From Myxococcales bacterium (GTDB taxonomy: Bacteria > Myxococcota_A > Polyangia > Polyangiales > Polyangiaceae): a DNA stretch of 54,574 bases. This document shows, piece by piece, positions 1 through 8,514 of this stretch (position 1 is the first letter of the stretch; each line of letters begins with the position of its first letter). The stretch is taken from NCBI GenBank assembly GCA_025359105.1, contig JANYHK010000104.1, positions 1 through 54,574 on the forward strand, given 5' to 3'. Under the pieces are notes generated by a model. It was not told the origin of the DNA, ran no database searches, and was given only the letters and a program-made list of their open reading frames with translations. Made by a program: the position numbers and the translations under genes.

Positions 1-109
1 CGACCCCGACCACGACCGCACCCACGACCCCGACCCCGACCACGACCCCGACCCCGACCGCGACCACGACCGCGACCGCGACCACGACCCCGACCGCGAC
101 GCCGACACC

Positions 110-154
110 GACTGTTTTTCGGGGTACTGATCTGTCTGTAGAAGAATCATTTCG
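110..154 (+). repeat. 45-bp interspersed element, copy A
   Basis: A 45-bp unique-looking block inside the hexamer array. It begins GACTGTTTTTCGGGGTAC and ends AGAAGAATCATTTCG. It matches the block at 298-342 at 40 of 45 positions. It is much more AT-rich than its surroundings. Confidence 0.85.
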
Positions 155-297
155 ACACCGACCACGACAGCGACCGCGACCGCGACACCGACGCCGACCA
201 CGGCCCCGACCCCGACCCCGACCGCGAGAACGACCACGACCACGACCACGACCGCGAGAACGACCCCGACCGATACCCCGCCCGCGCCCGCGACCCC

Positions 298-342
298 GAC
301 CGTTTTTCGGCGTACTGGTCTTGCTGTAGAAGAATCATTTCG
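298..342 (+). repeat. 45-bp interspersed element, copy B
   Basis: Second copy of the element at 110-154, starting 188 bp downstream. It begins GACCGTTTTTCGGCGTAC and ends AGAAGAATCATTTCG. The differences are at positions 4, 14 and 21 and a GT/TG swap at 25-26 of the element. This suggests duplication of a larger (hexamers plus element) unit. Confidence 0.85.
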
Positions 343-575
343 TCCCCGATCGCGACCGCGACCACGACCGATACCGCGACCCCGACCGCGACCCCGACCG
401 CGACCCCGACCACGACCACGACCGCGACCCCGACCGCGTCCGCGACCGCGTCCGCGACCGCGACCCCGACCACGACGCTCGACCGCGACCGCAACCCCAA
501 CCCGCGACCCCGACCCCGACCCCGACGCTCGACCCTCAACCACCGCCACGACCGCCGAGGCCGACCCTACAGCCG

Positions 576-2717
576 CTAACGCCCGCGCTTGAAGATCCCC
601 TGATCGACCTTCACCCCGCGAATGCTCAAATCATTCACCATCCGCGGCACGGTCCCAGTCGCCGAGTACTCCCCGTTCTGTTCGAGCACGAACAGGTCCC
701 TCACCGCGACGGCCTTCCCATCCGACCCCGCGAGCTCACAGAGCCGGATGATCCGCGGCCGACCATCGGACTGCGCGCCGAGCTCGAGGGCCACGTCGAA
801 CGATTCGCCGAGCGCCTCACGGATCGCGTCGGCGCTCGCGCCGGGGCGTGACATCGCCAGCTGCGCGCCGATGCGCGCGAGTCCCTGGCGGAGCGTCGGG
901 GCGCTGGTCGCCGCGAGGACGCCCTCGGCTCCCTCGGCGATGGCCTCGAGGGTCCCGACGGCGACGCCGCCGGCGAGCGAGCCGACGACGAGGCGATCGG
1001 GGCGCAGGCGCGCGGCGGCGCGAACGGCTTCTTCGCCGCGCTGCTTGGTGTCGAGCAGCGGCAGGCTGACCATGTGCGCATGGGCGACGTTGATCTCGTC
1101 GACCTCGTGCAGCGCGATGATGCGCTCACCCGCCGGCCCTGACGACGCGAGCGCCGCGAGGACCTGGGACGTCGCGCCCTGCGTCGAGCCGCACACGAGG
1201 ATGTTCACGCGCGCCGACAGACACGTCTCGAGGAACACCGCCATCGGCCGCGAGAGCGAGCCGGCGCGGATCAAATCCTCGAGCGACATGTCGATGCGTC
1301 GCTTCTTGCGCACCACGAGGACGTGGGCGGCGGCGGCGGGCGGCGCGATCGCGAGCATCTGGGCGCCGCGTGGCAAGCGGCGCTCGATGATGTGCTCACC
1401 GGGACGCCAGGGCTCTCCGCTCTGGTTCGCGAGGCGCGCGACGACGCGGTAGAGCGCCTCTTCGCTGGTGAACGACGCCTCCGCGAGCGTGACCTGGCCG
1501 CCGCGCATCGCGAGGACCTGATCGCTACGCACGCAGTGGATCTCGCTGACGTCGTCGTCCTCGAGGAGCGGGCCGATGGGTCCGAGGCCGACGAGCTCTC
1601 GCACGGCGTCCCGCACGAGCATCTCGACGTCGACGCCCTCGGGCGCCTCGCCTTCGTCTCGCATCTGGTTGGCTTGCTCACGCGCCGCCCGATCGATCTG
1701 CTGCGCCAGCGCGTCGTCGACGATCGGCGAGCTCTTCAGCGGCCGCAAGTCGACGGCGTCGGCGATGCGATCGACGAGCGTGATCAGCGCGAGGCGTCGA
1801 CCGGCCTGGGCGGCCGTCTCGCGCGCGGCGGGCCGCGCTTGCTGGGCGGGCGGGGAGGCCACCGGGACGGGGCGCGCCACCGGAGCAGGCGCGGCGACCG
1901 GGACAGGCGACGGCGCAGCCACGGGCACCGGGGCCGGCATCGCCACCGGGGGCGGCACCGGCGCGGGGACGGCCACCGGAGGTGCGACGCCTCCAGCCGA
2001 CTGGGCCGTCGGTCCACGCGGGTTCAGCGGCGCGGGCGCCGGCGCGGCCGGGTTCTGCTGGAGCTGCATCGTGCCGCCACGGGGCGCGATGGGGATCGGA
2101 GCAGCAGCGGCCGGGGGCGCCGAGGCCATGCGGGGGGGTGCGACCTGAGCCTTGGCGATCGCCGGCTCGCTCTCGTCGGGATCGCGCTCGAGCGGGAAGT
2201 GGCTGACCGCCGCGTCGCTGCGCGGCTGAAGCCCCTGCACGACGGCCGGGGTCGGCGGCTGGCGCGTCATCGGCTGCGCCTGCGGGTTCGGAGGATGCGT
2301 CGGCGCCTTGAGCGTCACCGCCGGCTGCGGCGGCGCGGCCTGCTGCGGGATCTGGTTGCGCGCCAGCGTTCGTATCGACTCTTCGTCACCCGCCTGCATC
2401 GGCGCATCGGCCTGCGGTGCCGCGGCCTGCCCGCCATCGAGCCGGAGCACGAAGTCGCCGATGTAGATCTTGTCGCCCTCGCGAACGATCGTCGCCTGGG
2501 CGATCTTGCGGCCGTTGACGTACGTGCCGTTCGTGCTCTTCAGGTCGGTGACGATGAAGCGACCATCGCGATAGAGAAGCCGAGCGTGATGCTTGGAGAC
2601 GTTGCCCTTCGGCAGCATGAGATCGTTGCCCTGAACGCGGCCAACGTTGATCTCGTTCTTGTCGAAGCCCTCCTTGCGCTCCGCGCCCCCCTTTTCGCTA
2701 ATGATGATCGAGAACAT
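576..2717 (-). CDS. FHA-domain protein fused to a degenerate CpaF/TadA-type ATPase
   Basis: The product has 713 residues. Residues 1-95 form an FHA domain: GRVQGNDLMLPKGNVSKHHAR is followed by LKSTNGTYVNGRKI, with the phosphothreonine-binding GR, S-x-x-H and N-G positions present. Residues 95-300 are a Pro/Ala-rich linker. Residues 305-713 align with the CpaF/type IV secretion ATPase family: LVRDAVRELVGLGPIGPLLE is the typical N-terminal ATPase lead-in and ARLRPDRLVVGS matches the family's MRPDRIIVGE block. The P-loop, normally GGTGSGKTT, reads GSTQGATSQ (about 1160-1200), so the catalytic lysine is gone. The Walker B glutamate is Ser, and the family's acidic ED pair reads HEVDE. I infer a non-hydrolysing scaffold that recognises phosphothreonine partners. 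The frame is intact, so it is not a simple pseudogene. The start is the ATG at the beginning of the FHA domain. Confidence 0.88.
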   Translation of the reverse strand: MFSIIISEKGGAERKEGFDKNEINVGRVQGNDLMLPKGNVSKHHARLLYRDGRFIVTDLKSTNGTYVNGRKIAQATIVREGDKIYIGDFVLRLDGGQAAAPQADAPMQAGDEESIRTLARNQIPQQAAPPQPAVTLKAPTHPPNPQAQPMTRQPPTPAVVQGLQPRSDAAVSHFPLERDPDESEPAIAKAQVAPPRMASAPPAAAAPIPIAPRGGTMQLQQNPAAPAPAPLNPRGPTAQSAGGVAPPVAVPAPVPPPVAMPAPVPVAAPSPVPVAAPAPVARPVPVASPPAQQARPAARETAAQAGRRLALITLVDRIADAVDLRPLKSSPIVDDALAQQIDRAAREQANQMRDEGEAPEGVDVEMLVRDAVRELVGLGPIGPLLEDDDVSEIHCVRSDQVLAMRGGQVTLAEASFTSEEALYRVVARLANQSGEPWRPGEHIIERRLPRGAQMLAIAPPAAAAHVLVVRKKRRIDMSLEDLIRAGSLSRPMAVFLETCLSARVNILVCGSTQGATSQVLAALASSGPAGERIIALHEVDEINVAHAHMVSLPLLDTKQRGEEAVRAAARLRPDRLVVGSLAGGVAVGTLEAIAEGAEGVLAATSAPTLRQGLARIGAQLAMSRPGASADAIREALGESFDVALELGAQSDGRPRIIRLCELAGSDGKAVAVRDLFVLEQNGEYSATGTVPRMVNDLSIRGVKVDQGIFKRGR

Positions 2718-2870
2718 TCACCGTCCCTCGGGAGAGACTCTGCGGCGCGCTACCGAAGCGGATTGGAGCCCGCGCGCCATCAGAGACTCGGTCGGCTCGA
2801 ATTGTCGAGTCCGGAGGCCGAATTTGTCAAATGTTCTGCGCAGAGAGACGTCGATCGGAGAAAGGGGCGC

Positions 2871-3056
2871 TCAGTCCTGCGACGCGCGGCGACCCTTCAC
2901 TTCGGTCGTGACCATCCCCAGGAGCTCACCGGTCAACGCGACGACATCGCGCTCGGTGTACCCGCTCGAGCGAAGCTCCCGGTAGATCGTCTTCGCGAGG
3001 ATCGCGAGGGCTCGGGGATCGCGGGCGCCACGGGTGTCATCGAAGGGAAGTGCCAT
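2871..3056 (-). CDS. Small conserved hypothetical protein
   Basis: A 61-residue protein with no signal peptide or membrane segment. The core LAKTIYRELRSSGYTERDVVAL followed by TGELLGMVTTEVK reads as two amphipathic helices. I recall similar short proteins in deltaproteobacterial genomes but know no function. An ATG seven codons upstream (3077) is also in frame. I prefer the start at MALPFDD because the upstream extension looks like non-coding sequence, but neither start has a clear ribosome binding site. It lies 153 bp upstream of the FHA/CpaF-like gene on the same strand. Confidence 0.6.
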   Translation of the reverse strand: MALPFDDTRGARDPRALAILAKTIYRELRSSGYTERDVVALTGELLGMVTTEVKGRRASQD

Positions 3057-3276
3057 CGTGGGCCCGGACACGTACAAGTGCCGTGCCGACGACCTTACCC
3101 CCGTTTTCCCCGAGAATTTCGCGCTTCACGACCGCTTGGAGCGCGAAACGGGATGCACGTGTCACCTGTTCACTGCGTAGAGAAATTCGCGGTGTAGTCC
3201 GCATGCGCCAGGACGGGGTGGCCGGCGAAACGGCGGCTCCCTCGCCCGCCAGGAGCGGTGGTAGCGTGCCCCGCCA

Positions 3277-4686
3277 ATGGCGGGCTTGCTCGATCGCATT
3301 GCTCCAGACGTCAGGCGCCGCCTGGCCTTCGGGTTGCTCGTGTACGTCGTGACGACGGCCGTGTTCGCGCTCGTCGCTGGACCGCAGCGGCTCGGCGAGC
3401 ACACGTCGTTCAACCATTACGCGCACCTCGCCGACGCGTGGGCGCACGGACGGCAGTACATCGTCCACGGCGGCCCCAGCTACGCCATGGGGAACGACTT
3501 CGCGGAGTTCCAGGGCAAGACGTACATCAGCTTCCCCCCCTTCCCCGCCGTGCTGATGCTCCCATTCGTGAAGCTCGCCGGCTCGCCCGAGAACTTCCAG
3601 GACGGGCAGTTCATGGTGTGGCTTGCGGGTCTGGGGCCGACGTTCCTCTTCCTGGTCCTCGAGAAGCTGCGCCGCACCGGGCGCTCGCTGCGGTCGGAGG
3701 GGGAGAACATCTTCCTCTCGGCGCTCTTCGGCTTCGGCACGCTGTACTTCTTCACCGCCGTCGAGGGGACGGTCTGGTACGCGGCGCACGTCGTCTGCGT
3801 GTTCCTGTCGGCGCTGTACATCCTGTGCGCGCTCGACGCCGAGCGCCCGTTCCTGGCGGGGGTGCTGCTCGGCTGCATATTCATGACGCGGCCGACTGTG
3901 CTCCTCACCGGCCTGTTCTTCGGGCTCGAGGCAATACGTGTATCCTGCAAGCACATTCCCGAGGAGGGCACGCTGCTCGAACGCGCGCGGATGACCTGGG
4001 CGGAGCTCGACGTCGCCGCGCTCCTGCGCCGCCTCGTCCCGTTCGTGGTGCCCATCCTCGCGACGCTCGCCCTGGCGTCGTGGATGAACTACGCGCGCTT
4101 CGGCGAGATGAGCCCGACCGCATTCGGGCACGAGCACCTGACGGTCGTTTGGCACAACCGCATGAGCCAGTGGGGGCTCTTCGGCTACCACTACCTCGCC
4201 AAGAACCTCGGGGTGATGCTCACCGTGCTCCCGTTCACGCCACCGAAGGGCAACATGTGCTTCGTCGGCAACGGCGGCTTGCTCGAGGCGATCACGAAGT
4301 TTTCCGACTGCGTCCCCTTCAAGATCAACGAGCACGGTCTCGCGCTGTGGTTCACGTGCCCCTTCTATTTCTGGCTCTTCCGGCCGAAGAACAAGGGCCT
4401 CTTCCACGCGTGCATCCTCGCCACGGCGCTCGTGCCGCTCGCCGTGAACCTCCTCTACCAGAACAGCGGATGGCGGCAGTTCGGCTACCGCTTCTCCAAT
4501 GACTACGCGGTGTACCTCTTCGTGCTCCTCGCCATCGGGGGCCGTCCGCTCGGGCGCGCGTTCAAATCGCTCGCGGTGTGGGCCGTGGCGTGGAATCTCT
4601 TCGGGGCCGTGACGTTCGATCGCGGCCAGTTCGACAAGTTCTACTTCCGCGAAGCGACCCAACGCGAGCTCTACCAGCCCGACTGA
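3277..4686 (+). CDS. Polytopic membrane protein, GT-C glycosyltransferase-like
   Basis: The 469-residue product has about ten hydrophobic segments. The first, LLVYVVTTAVFALVAG, is followed by a long periplasmic loop carrying the HYAHLADAW motif. Later segments (ALFGFGTLYFF, LVPFVVPILATLALASW, YAVYLFVLLAI) alternate with polar loops. The late motif SGWRQFGYRFSNDY resembles the C-terminal region of GT-C membrane glycosyl/mannosyltransferases, which use lipid-linked sugars. The family assignment is by architecture, and the acceptor and sugar cannot be told from the sequence. It is followed 12 bp later by a PEBP lipoprotein on the same strand, so the two are probably co-transcribed. Confidence 0.7.
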   Translation: MAGLLDRIAPDVRRRLAFGLLVYVVTTAVFALVAGPQRLGEHTSFNHYAHLADAWAHGRQYIVHGGPSYAMGNDFAEFQGKTYISFPPFPAVLMLPFVKLAGSPENFQDGQFMVWLAGLGPTFLFLVLEKLRRTGRSLRSEGENIFLSALFGFGTLYFFTAVEGTVWYAAHVVCVFLSALYILCALDAERPFLAGVLLGCIFMTRPTVLLTGLFFGLEAIRVSCKHIPEEGTLLERARMTWAELDVAALLRRLVPFVVPILATLALASWMNYARFGEMSPTAFGHEHLTVVWHNRMSQWGLFGYHYLAKNLGVMLTVLPFTPPKGNMCFVGNGGLLEAITKFSDCVPFKINEHGLALWFTCPFYFWLFRPKNKGLFHACILATALVPLAVNLLYQNSGWRQFGYRFSNDYAVYLFVLLAIGGRPLGRAFKSLAVWAVAWNLFGAVTFDRGQFDKFYFREATQRELYQPD

Positions 4687-4698
4687 ACCAGGCCGAAG

Positions 4699-5253
4699 AT
4701 GCGAAACCCGCTCATCCTGACCGCGCTCATCGCGCTCATCGCGCTCGGCGCGTGCAAGCCGACGATCCCGCCACCGGCCGCCGCGCCGGGGGTGACCGTC
4801 GCGTCCATCACCGTGACGAGCAAGTCGTTCGCGTCGAACGGCGCTATCCCCATCGACTACACCTGCGACGGCAAGGAGGTGTCCCCCCAGGTGACCTGGA
4901 GCTCGCCGCCCGAGGGGACCAAAGCGCTCGCGCTCGTCGTCGACGATCCCGACGCCGCGAGCGGAAGCTTCACCCACTGGCTCCTCTACAACATCGGCGC
5001 CGACGCGACGTCGCTCCCCGAGGGCGTCGACCCGTCGGCGATCGGCGCCAAGCTCGGCCTGAACGACTTCGAGAGCGTGCGCTACTCGGGCCCCTGCCCG
5101 CCGAAGATGCAGATCCACCGCTACCGCTTCCACCTGTACGCCTTGAACGCGCCGGTCGAGCTCAAGGACGGCGCCGATCGCGGGCAGGTCGACACGGCGA
5201 TGAGCGGCCACGTGCTCGGCGAGGGCTTCTTGTACGGGATTTTCTCGCACTAA
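4699..5253 (+). CDS. PEBP/YbhB-family lipoprotein
   Basis: A 184-residue protein with an N-terminal hydrophobic segment and the lipobox LGAC at about residue 19, so it is probably lipid-anchored. The remainder is a phosphatidylethanolamine-binding-protein fold of the YbhB/YbcL type. IPIDYTCDGKEVSPQVTWSS, the DDPDA motif, THWLLYNI and YSGPCPPKMQIHRYRFHLYA form the conserved anion-binding pocket. These proteins bind small anionic ligands, and their bacterial role is poorly defined. A strong hairpin follows the stop codon, so this gene probably ends the 3277-5253 transcript. Confidence 0.88.
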   Translation: MRNPLILTALIALIALGACKPTIPPPAAAPGVTVASITVTSKSFASNGAIPIDYTCDGKEVSPQVTWSSPPEGTKALALVVDDPDAASGSFTHWLLYNIGADATSLPEGVDPSAIGAKLGLNDFESVRYSGPCPPKMQIHRYRFHLYALNAPVELKDGADRGQVDTAMSGHVLGEGFLYGIFSH

Positions 5254-5257
5254 ATCG

Positions 5258-5279
5258 GGGGAGCACAGGAGTGCTCCCC
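5258..5279 (+). terminator. Putative transcription terminator hairpin
   Basis: GGGGAGCAC, loop AGGA, then GTGCTCCCC gives a perfect 9-bp stem starting four bases after the PEBP stop codon. The following bases (GGTTTAGTTCTT) are only modestly T-rich. It would end the two-gene plus-strand unit. Confidence 0.65.
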
Positions 5280-5280
5280 G

Positions 5281-5460
5281 GTTTAGTTCTTCGTCCTGTG
5301 GGGCTCCGCCCCTCCGCCGCTTCGCGTCGGAACCACCCGACTTGCCTTCGGCAGCCCGTGCGGAGCACGGGGGGAGAGGAGGTCGGGTCGCGCTGGCGGA
5401 CCCGACGCGCCGGAATGGCGTGTTGGGAATGGAACTGTGGATGAGATGGCTTGAGGGGTG
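5281..5460. other. Structured intergenic spacer before lspA
   Basis: No gene is seen here. The spacer holds further self-complementary blocks: GGGGCTCCGCCCC near 5298-5310, and a wider pair in which CCCGACTTGCC faces GAGGTCGGG. It looks like a structured dispersed repeat of the kind common in myxobacterial intergenic DNA, but no second copy is in the window. Confidence 0.35.
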
Positions 5461-5964
5461 ATGCCGATTCGATCGCCGCTGCGCGCGGCTGCGCTGTTTG
5501 CGTTCGTCGCGACGTTGACGCTCGTTCTGGACCTCGCGACCAAGAGGTGGGCCGAGGCGCTCACCGGGCCGCGCGCGGCCATCGACGGGGTGGCCCGCTT
5601 CGCGCTCGCGCACAACCCGGGCGGTGCGGGGAGCTTCCTGCGCGACGCGCCCGAGAGCGTGCGCGTGCCGGTCCTGCTCGGGGCATCGGTCGTCGCGCTC
5701 GCCGTCCTGGCGGTTCTCTACGCGCGGACGAGCAGCACCGTCGGCCGCCTCGGCGTCGCCCTCGTCGCCGGCGGCGCGCTCGGCAACCTCGCCGATCGTG
5801 TCCGCCTCGGCTACGTCGTCGACTTCATCGACGTCTCGGCGACGTTCCGCGGCGCCGAGCACCACTGGCCTACGTTCAACGTCGCCGACGTCGCGATCTG
5901 CACCGGCCTCGCGCTGCTCCTCCTCGGCGGGGCTACTTGGCAGGCTTCTCGCGCACGATCGTGA
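5461..5964 (+). CDS. lspA: Lipoprotein signal peptidase (signal peptidase II)
   Basis: A 167-residue membrane aspartyl protease that removes signal peptides from prolipoproteins, of which this window encodes many. Four membrane segments are visible. The family signatures are present: LDLATKRW in the first loop, [10 protein letters not shown] for the NxGxAF box, and the two catalytic aspartates in [19 protein letters not shown] and FNVADV. An in-frame GTG lies one codon upstream; I chose the ATG. Its 3' end overlaps the convergent cyclophilin gene by 32 bp. Confidence 0.93.
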   Translation: MPIRSPLRAAALFAFVATLTLVLDLATKRWAEALTGPRAAIDGVARFALAHNPGGAGSFLRDAPESVRVPVLLGASVVALAVLAVLYARTSSTVGRLGVALVAGGALGNLADRVRLGYVVDFIDVSATFRGAEHHWPTFNVADVAICTGLALLLLGGATWQASRARS

Positions 5965-6727
5965 CGGTCTTGATCGCGACCGGCGTCTTGGGCTTCTCGC
6001 CCGCGATCTCGACGTTGGCGATGTCGTGGACAGTCTGCTCCGGCGTGCACTCGCCGAAGATCGTGTAGTTGCCGTCGAGCCACGCGGCCGCAGCGTCGGT
6101 GATGAAGAACTGGCCGCCGTTGGTGTTGTGGCCGCGGTTGGCCATGCAGAGCTGGCCGGCGTGGTCGTGCTTGCTGCCGTCCCAGAGCTCGTCCTTCAAG
6201 ACGAAGCCGGGCTCGCCCTGGCCGTTGCCGAGCGGATCGCCGCCCTGGATCATGAAGCCCTTGATGATCCGGTGAAAGCCGGTGCCGTCGTACCAGGGGC
6301 GCTTTACCCACTCCTTCGTCTTCGGATCTTTGAACGGGCGAATCCCGCGCGCGAGGCCGACGAAGCTGGCGACGGTGACCGGCGCCTTGTCGTCGAAGAG
6401 CTTGCAGGTGATGAGCCCCTTGCTCGTGTCGATCTTCGCGAGGAGGGAGCCCGTGCCCTTCACGTCCTTGAGCGCGTCCTCGAGTGTCCACTTGCCACCG
6501 GTGGGGTCACCGCCGGCCGCGGCCGCGGGCGTCGGGGTAGGTGTCGGCGCGGCAGGCATCGCGGGGGGTGTCGCGGCAGCGTTCGTCGCGGCGGCAGGGA
6601 TGCCGGTGCCGGTGTTGGCCTGCGGATCGGGTCGCGACGGCTCCGGAGGGGCTTCGCGCGGGCAGCCGGCGAGGGGGAGCACGAACGCGGCGAGGGCGAG
6701 GACCGGGAGCATCTGGAGGGATCGCAT
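5933..6727 (-). CDS. Cyclophilin-type peptidyl-prolyl isomerase lipoprotein
   Basis: A 264-residue exported protein. The N-terminus [15 protein letters not shown] leads to the lipobox LAGC. A Pro/Ala/Thr linker of about 50 residues follows, then a cyclophilin domain from about residue 95. The domain has [18 protein letters not shown], with the catalytic Arg, and [18 protein letters not shown]. It would catalyse proline isomerisation in periplasmic proteins. I chose the ATG at 6727 because it begins a clean lipoprotein signal peptide. The open frame extends upstream, but that part is low-quality antisense-like sequence. The 3' end overlaps lspA on the other strand. Confidence 0.9.
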   Translation of the reverse strand: MRSLQMLPVLALAAFVLPLAGCPREAPPEPSRPDPQANTGTGIPAAATNAAATPPAMPAAPTPTPTPAAAAGGDPTGGKWTLEDALKDVKGTGSLLAKIDTSKGLITCKLFDDKAPVTVASFVGLARGIRPFKDPKTKEWVKRPWYDGTGFHRIIKGFMIQGGDPLGNGQGEPGFVLKDELWDGSKHDHAGQLCMANRGHNTNGGQFFITDAAAAWLDGNYTIFGECTPEQTVHDIANVEIAGEKPKTPVAIKTVTIVREKPAK

Positions 6728-6741
6728 GGTGTCCTTATCCT

Positions 6742-7434
6742 TTACTTCGGGAGGGTCGGGAAAAGAAGCTTCTGTCCAGCCCGCACCCCGTGGCGCCGGC
6801 ACCAGCCCCCGTTGACCTCGAGGACGTACGACGACAATCGGCCCACGCTCCGCGGCTCCTCGTTGAGGATCGGGACGTCCTCGAGGATGCCCACGATCGT
6901 CCCCAGCTCGTCGACGAAGAGCATGTCGAGAGGGATGCATGTATTACGCATCCAGAACGCGTGGTCTTCGCGGGCCGTGAGGTAGAAAAGCATCCCGCGG
7001 TCCTCGCCCATGCTGGTGCGGTACATGAGGCCGCGCTCGGTGTCGTGCGCCGTCCTGGCCAGCTCGACGGTCAAGGTGGGCCCGGCAGGAAAGCGCAGCA
7101 GGGCCGTAGGGAGCGAGGCGTTCGGCTCCGGATCGGAGGGGCACGCAGGTGCGCTCACCTTCGGCGGCGCCACGCTCGCCGCCGCGGCCGTGGCCGTGCG
7201 GGGCGGGACCGCGAAGACGGTGGGGGCGCTCGTCGTCGCCGCAGAGGGCTCCTCCGGCGTCTTCTGGCACCCGCCCACGAGCGCCGCGAGTGCGACCGGC
7301 GCGACGGACGCCAGCGACGCCAGCGACGCCAGCGACACGGCCGACAAAAGAAAACGGCGCCGTACAGGGGTCCGGGGGGGGAGGACCTTCCTGCGCAGCG
7401 CCGCACTCCACTTAGCGAGGGTCATGCCAGCCAT
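6742..7434 (-). CDS. DUF192-family secreted protein
   Basis: A 230-residue protein. The basic N-terminus (RRKVLPPRTPVRRRF) leads to a hydrophobic segment with tandem Ser-Leu-Ala repeats, then GGC, a possible lipobox. After an Ala/Pro-rich linker, residues 110-228 match DUF192: VELARTAHDTERGLMYR, then FWMRNTCIPLDMLFVD and GVRAGQKLLF. The family's biochemical role is not established. An alternative ATG lies three codons inside. It sits 14 bp upstream of the cyclophilin gene, so the two are probably co-transcribed. Confidence 0.87.
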   Translation of the reverse strand: MAGMTLAKWSAALRRKVLPPRTPVRRRFLLSAVSLASLASLASVAPVALAALVGGCQKTPEEPSAATTSAPTVFAVPPRTATAAAASVAPPKVSAPACPSDPEPNASLPTALLRFPAGPTLTVELARTAHDTERGLMYRTSMGEDRGMLFYLTAREDHAFWMRNTCIPLDMLFVDELGTIVGILEDVPILNEEPRSVGRLSSYVLEVNGGWCRRHGVRAGQKLLFPTLPK

Positions 7435-7566
7435 CCCCGTTCAACCGTTTCGCGCATTTGCCAGGATCGTTCCGCGGAATTCGTTTCAAGATCGAAAGAC
7501 CGTTTTTCAATGTCGCGAGGGCGCGTCTGGGACAGGGTGCGACGACCCCGCATCGTCGATGCCGGC

Positions 7567-8490
7567 TCAGCTGCGCAAGCTGCGGACGCCGGCGGTCTGC
7601 ACCTTGCTCGGCAGGGCGTGGCCGACGATGCTGGCCGCCACCCGGCCCGCCTCGACGAGACGCTCGAGGTCAATCCCGGTGGCGATGCCCATCCCCTGGA
7701 GCATGTAGACGAGGTCCTCCGTTGCCACATTTCCGGCGGCGCCGGGCGCATACGGGCAGCCGCCCAGGCCGCCGAGCGACGCGTCGAAGTCGCGGATGCC
7801 CATCTCAAGACCCACGACGATGTTGGCGAGGGCGGTGCCTCGCGTGTCGTGCATGTGCATGGCGAGCGACGCCGACGGGAGCTCGGCGAGCATGAGCTTC
7901 AGAATATCGTTGGTCTGGCGCGGGGTACCGGCGCCGATCGTGTCGCTGATCGAGATCTGGTAGCAGCCCATCGCGTGCAGACGCGTGGCGATCTCGAGTG
8001 AGCGGCGCGGATCGACCGCCCCTTCGTAGGGGCAACCCCACACCGTGGACACGTAGCCGCGCACGCGCATCCCGAGCGCGAGCGCGGGGCCAATCGTCTC
8101 GGCGAACGCCCTCAGCGTGAGGTCGATCGATTTATTCACGTTCTTCCGGTTGTGCGTCTCGCTCGCGCTGATGAAGACGGCGATCTCCTCGAGGCCTGCC
8201 GCTCGCGCGCGCTCGAGGCCGTGCGCGTTGGGGACGAGCGCGCTGAACTGCACCCCCGCCGGCGCGTGCGCGTGGTGGGCGACCTCGTCGGCGTCGGCGA
8301 GCTGGGGGATCCATTTCGGCGACACGAAGCTCGTGATCTCGACCCGCTTCACGCCCGCCGCCACGATGGCGTCGATGAGGCGCAGCTTGTCGCCGAACGG
8401 CACCATCACCCGCTCGTTCTGGAGCCCGTCGCGCGGCGAGACCTCGTAGACCGAGACCTCCTGAGGCAGCTTGTCGAAGAGATCGCTCAT
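7567..8490 (-). CDS. mvaB: Hydroxymethylglutaryl-CoA lyase
   Basis: The 307-residue enzyme cleaves HMG-CoA to acetyl-CoA and acetoacetate, the last step of leucine catabolism. In myxobacteria the same metabolites also feed branched-chain fatty acid and isoprenoid metabolism. The TIM-barrel motifs are complete: EVSPRDGLQNE near residue 16 (metal and acid/base residues), ITSFVSPKWIPQ, the metal-binding HMHDTRG, and the family signature GGLGGCPYAPGAAGNVATED with its active-site Cys. The length is normal. The gene starts 24 bp after the purF stop codon on the same strand, so the two may share a transcript although the pathways are unrelated. Confidence 0.95.
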   Translation of the reverse strand: MSDLFDKLPQEVSVYEVSPRDGLQNERVMVPFGDKLRLIDAIVAAGVKRVEITSFVSPKWIPQLADADEVAHHAHAPAGVQFSALVPNAHGLERARAAGLEEIAVFISASETHNRKNVNKSIDLTLRAFAETIGPALALGMRVRGYVSTVWGCPYEGAVDPRRSLEIATRLHAMGCYQISISDTIGAGTPRQTNDILKLMLAELPSASLAMHMHDTRGTALANIVVGLEMGIRDFDASLGGLGGCPYAPGAAGNVATEDLVYMLQGMGIATGIDLERLVEAGRVAASIVGHALPSKVQTAGVRSLRS

Positions 8491-8514
8491 CGGTTCGGTC
8501 TCGCCCCTCGCCTC

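Larger units (their letters stand above)
1..540. repeat. Degenerate CGACCN hexamer array
   Basis: The stretch is almost entirely built from hexamers of the form CGACCC, CGACCA and CGACCG, with occasional GAGAAC, GATACC and GCGTCC variants. Translation in any frame gives only low-complexity dipeptide runs (Ser-Arg, Gly-Val, Asp-Arg), so I do not call a gene here even though a 130-codon frame is open on the minus strand. The array starts before the window, so its full length is unknown. Two copies of a non-repetitive 45-bp element interrupt it. The nearest gene, ending at 576, points toward the array. Confidence 0.85.

Noticed and set aside
147-539. 130-codon open frame on the minus strand inside the hexamer array
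   Set aside because: The translation is only Ser-Arg, Gly-Val and Ala-Asp-Ala-Val repeats that follow from the hexamers. No ribosome binding site or domain is visible.
3037-5865. 942-codon open frame opposite the GT-C and PEBP genes
   Set aside because: It is rich in Arg, Glu and His with no domain, a common result of high-GC third positions on the antisense strand. The plus-strand genes have clear motifs.
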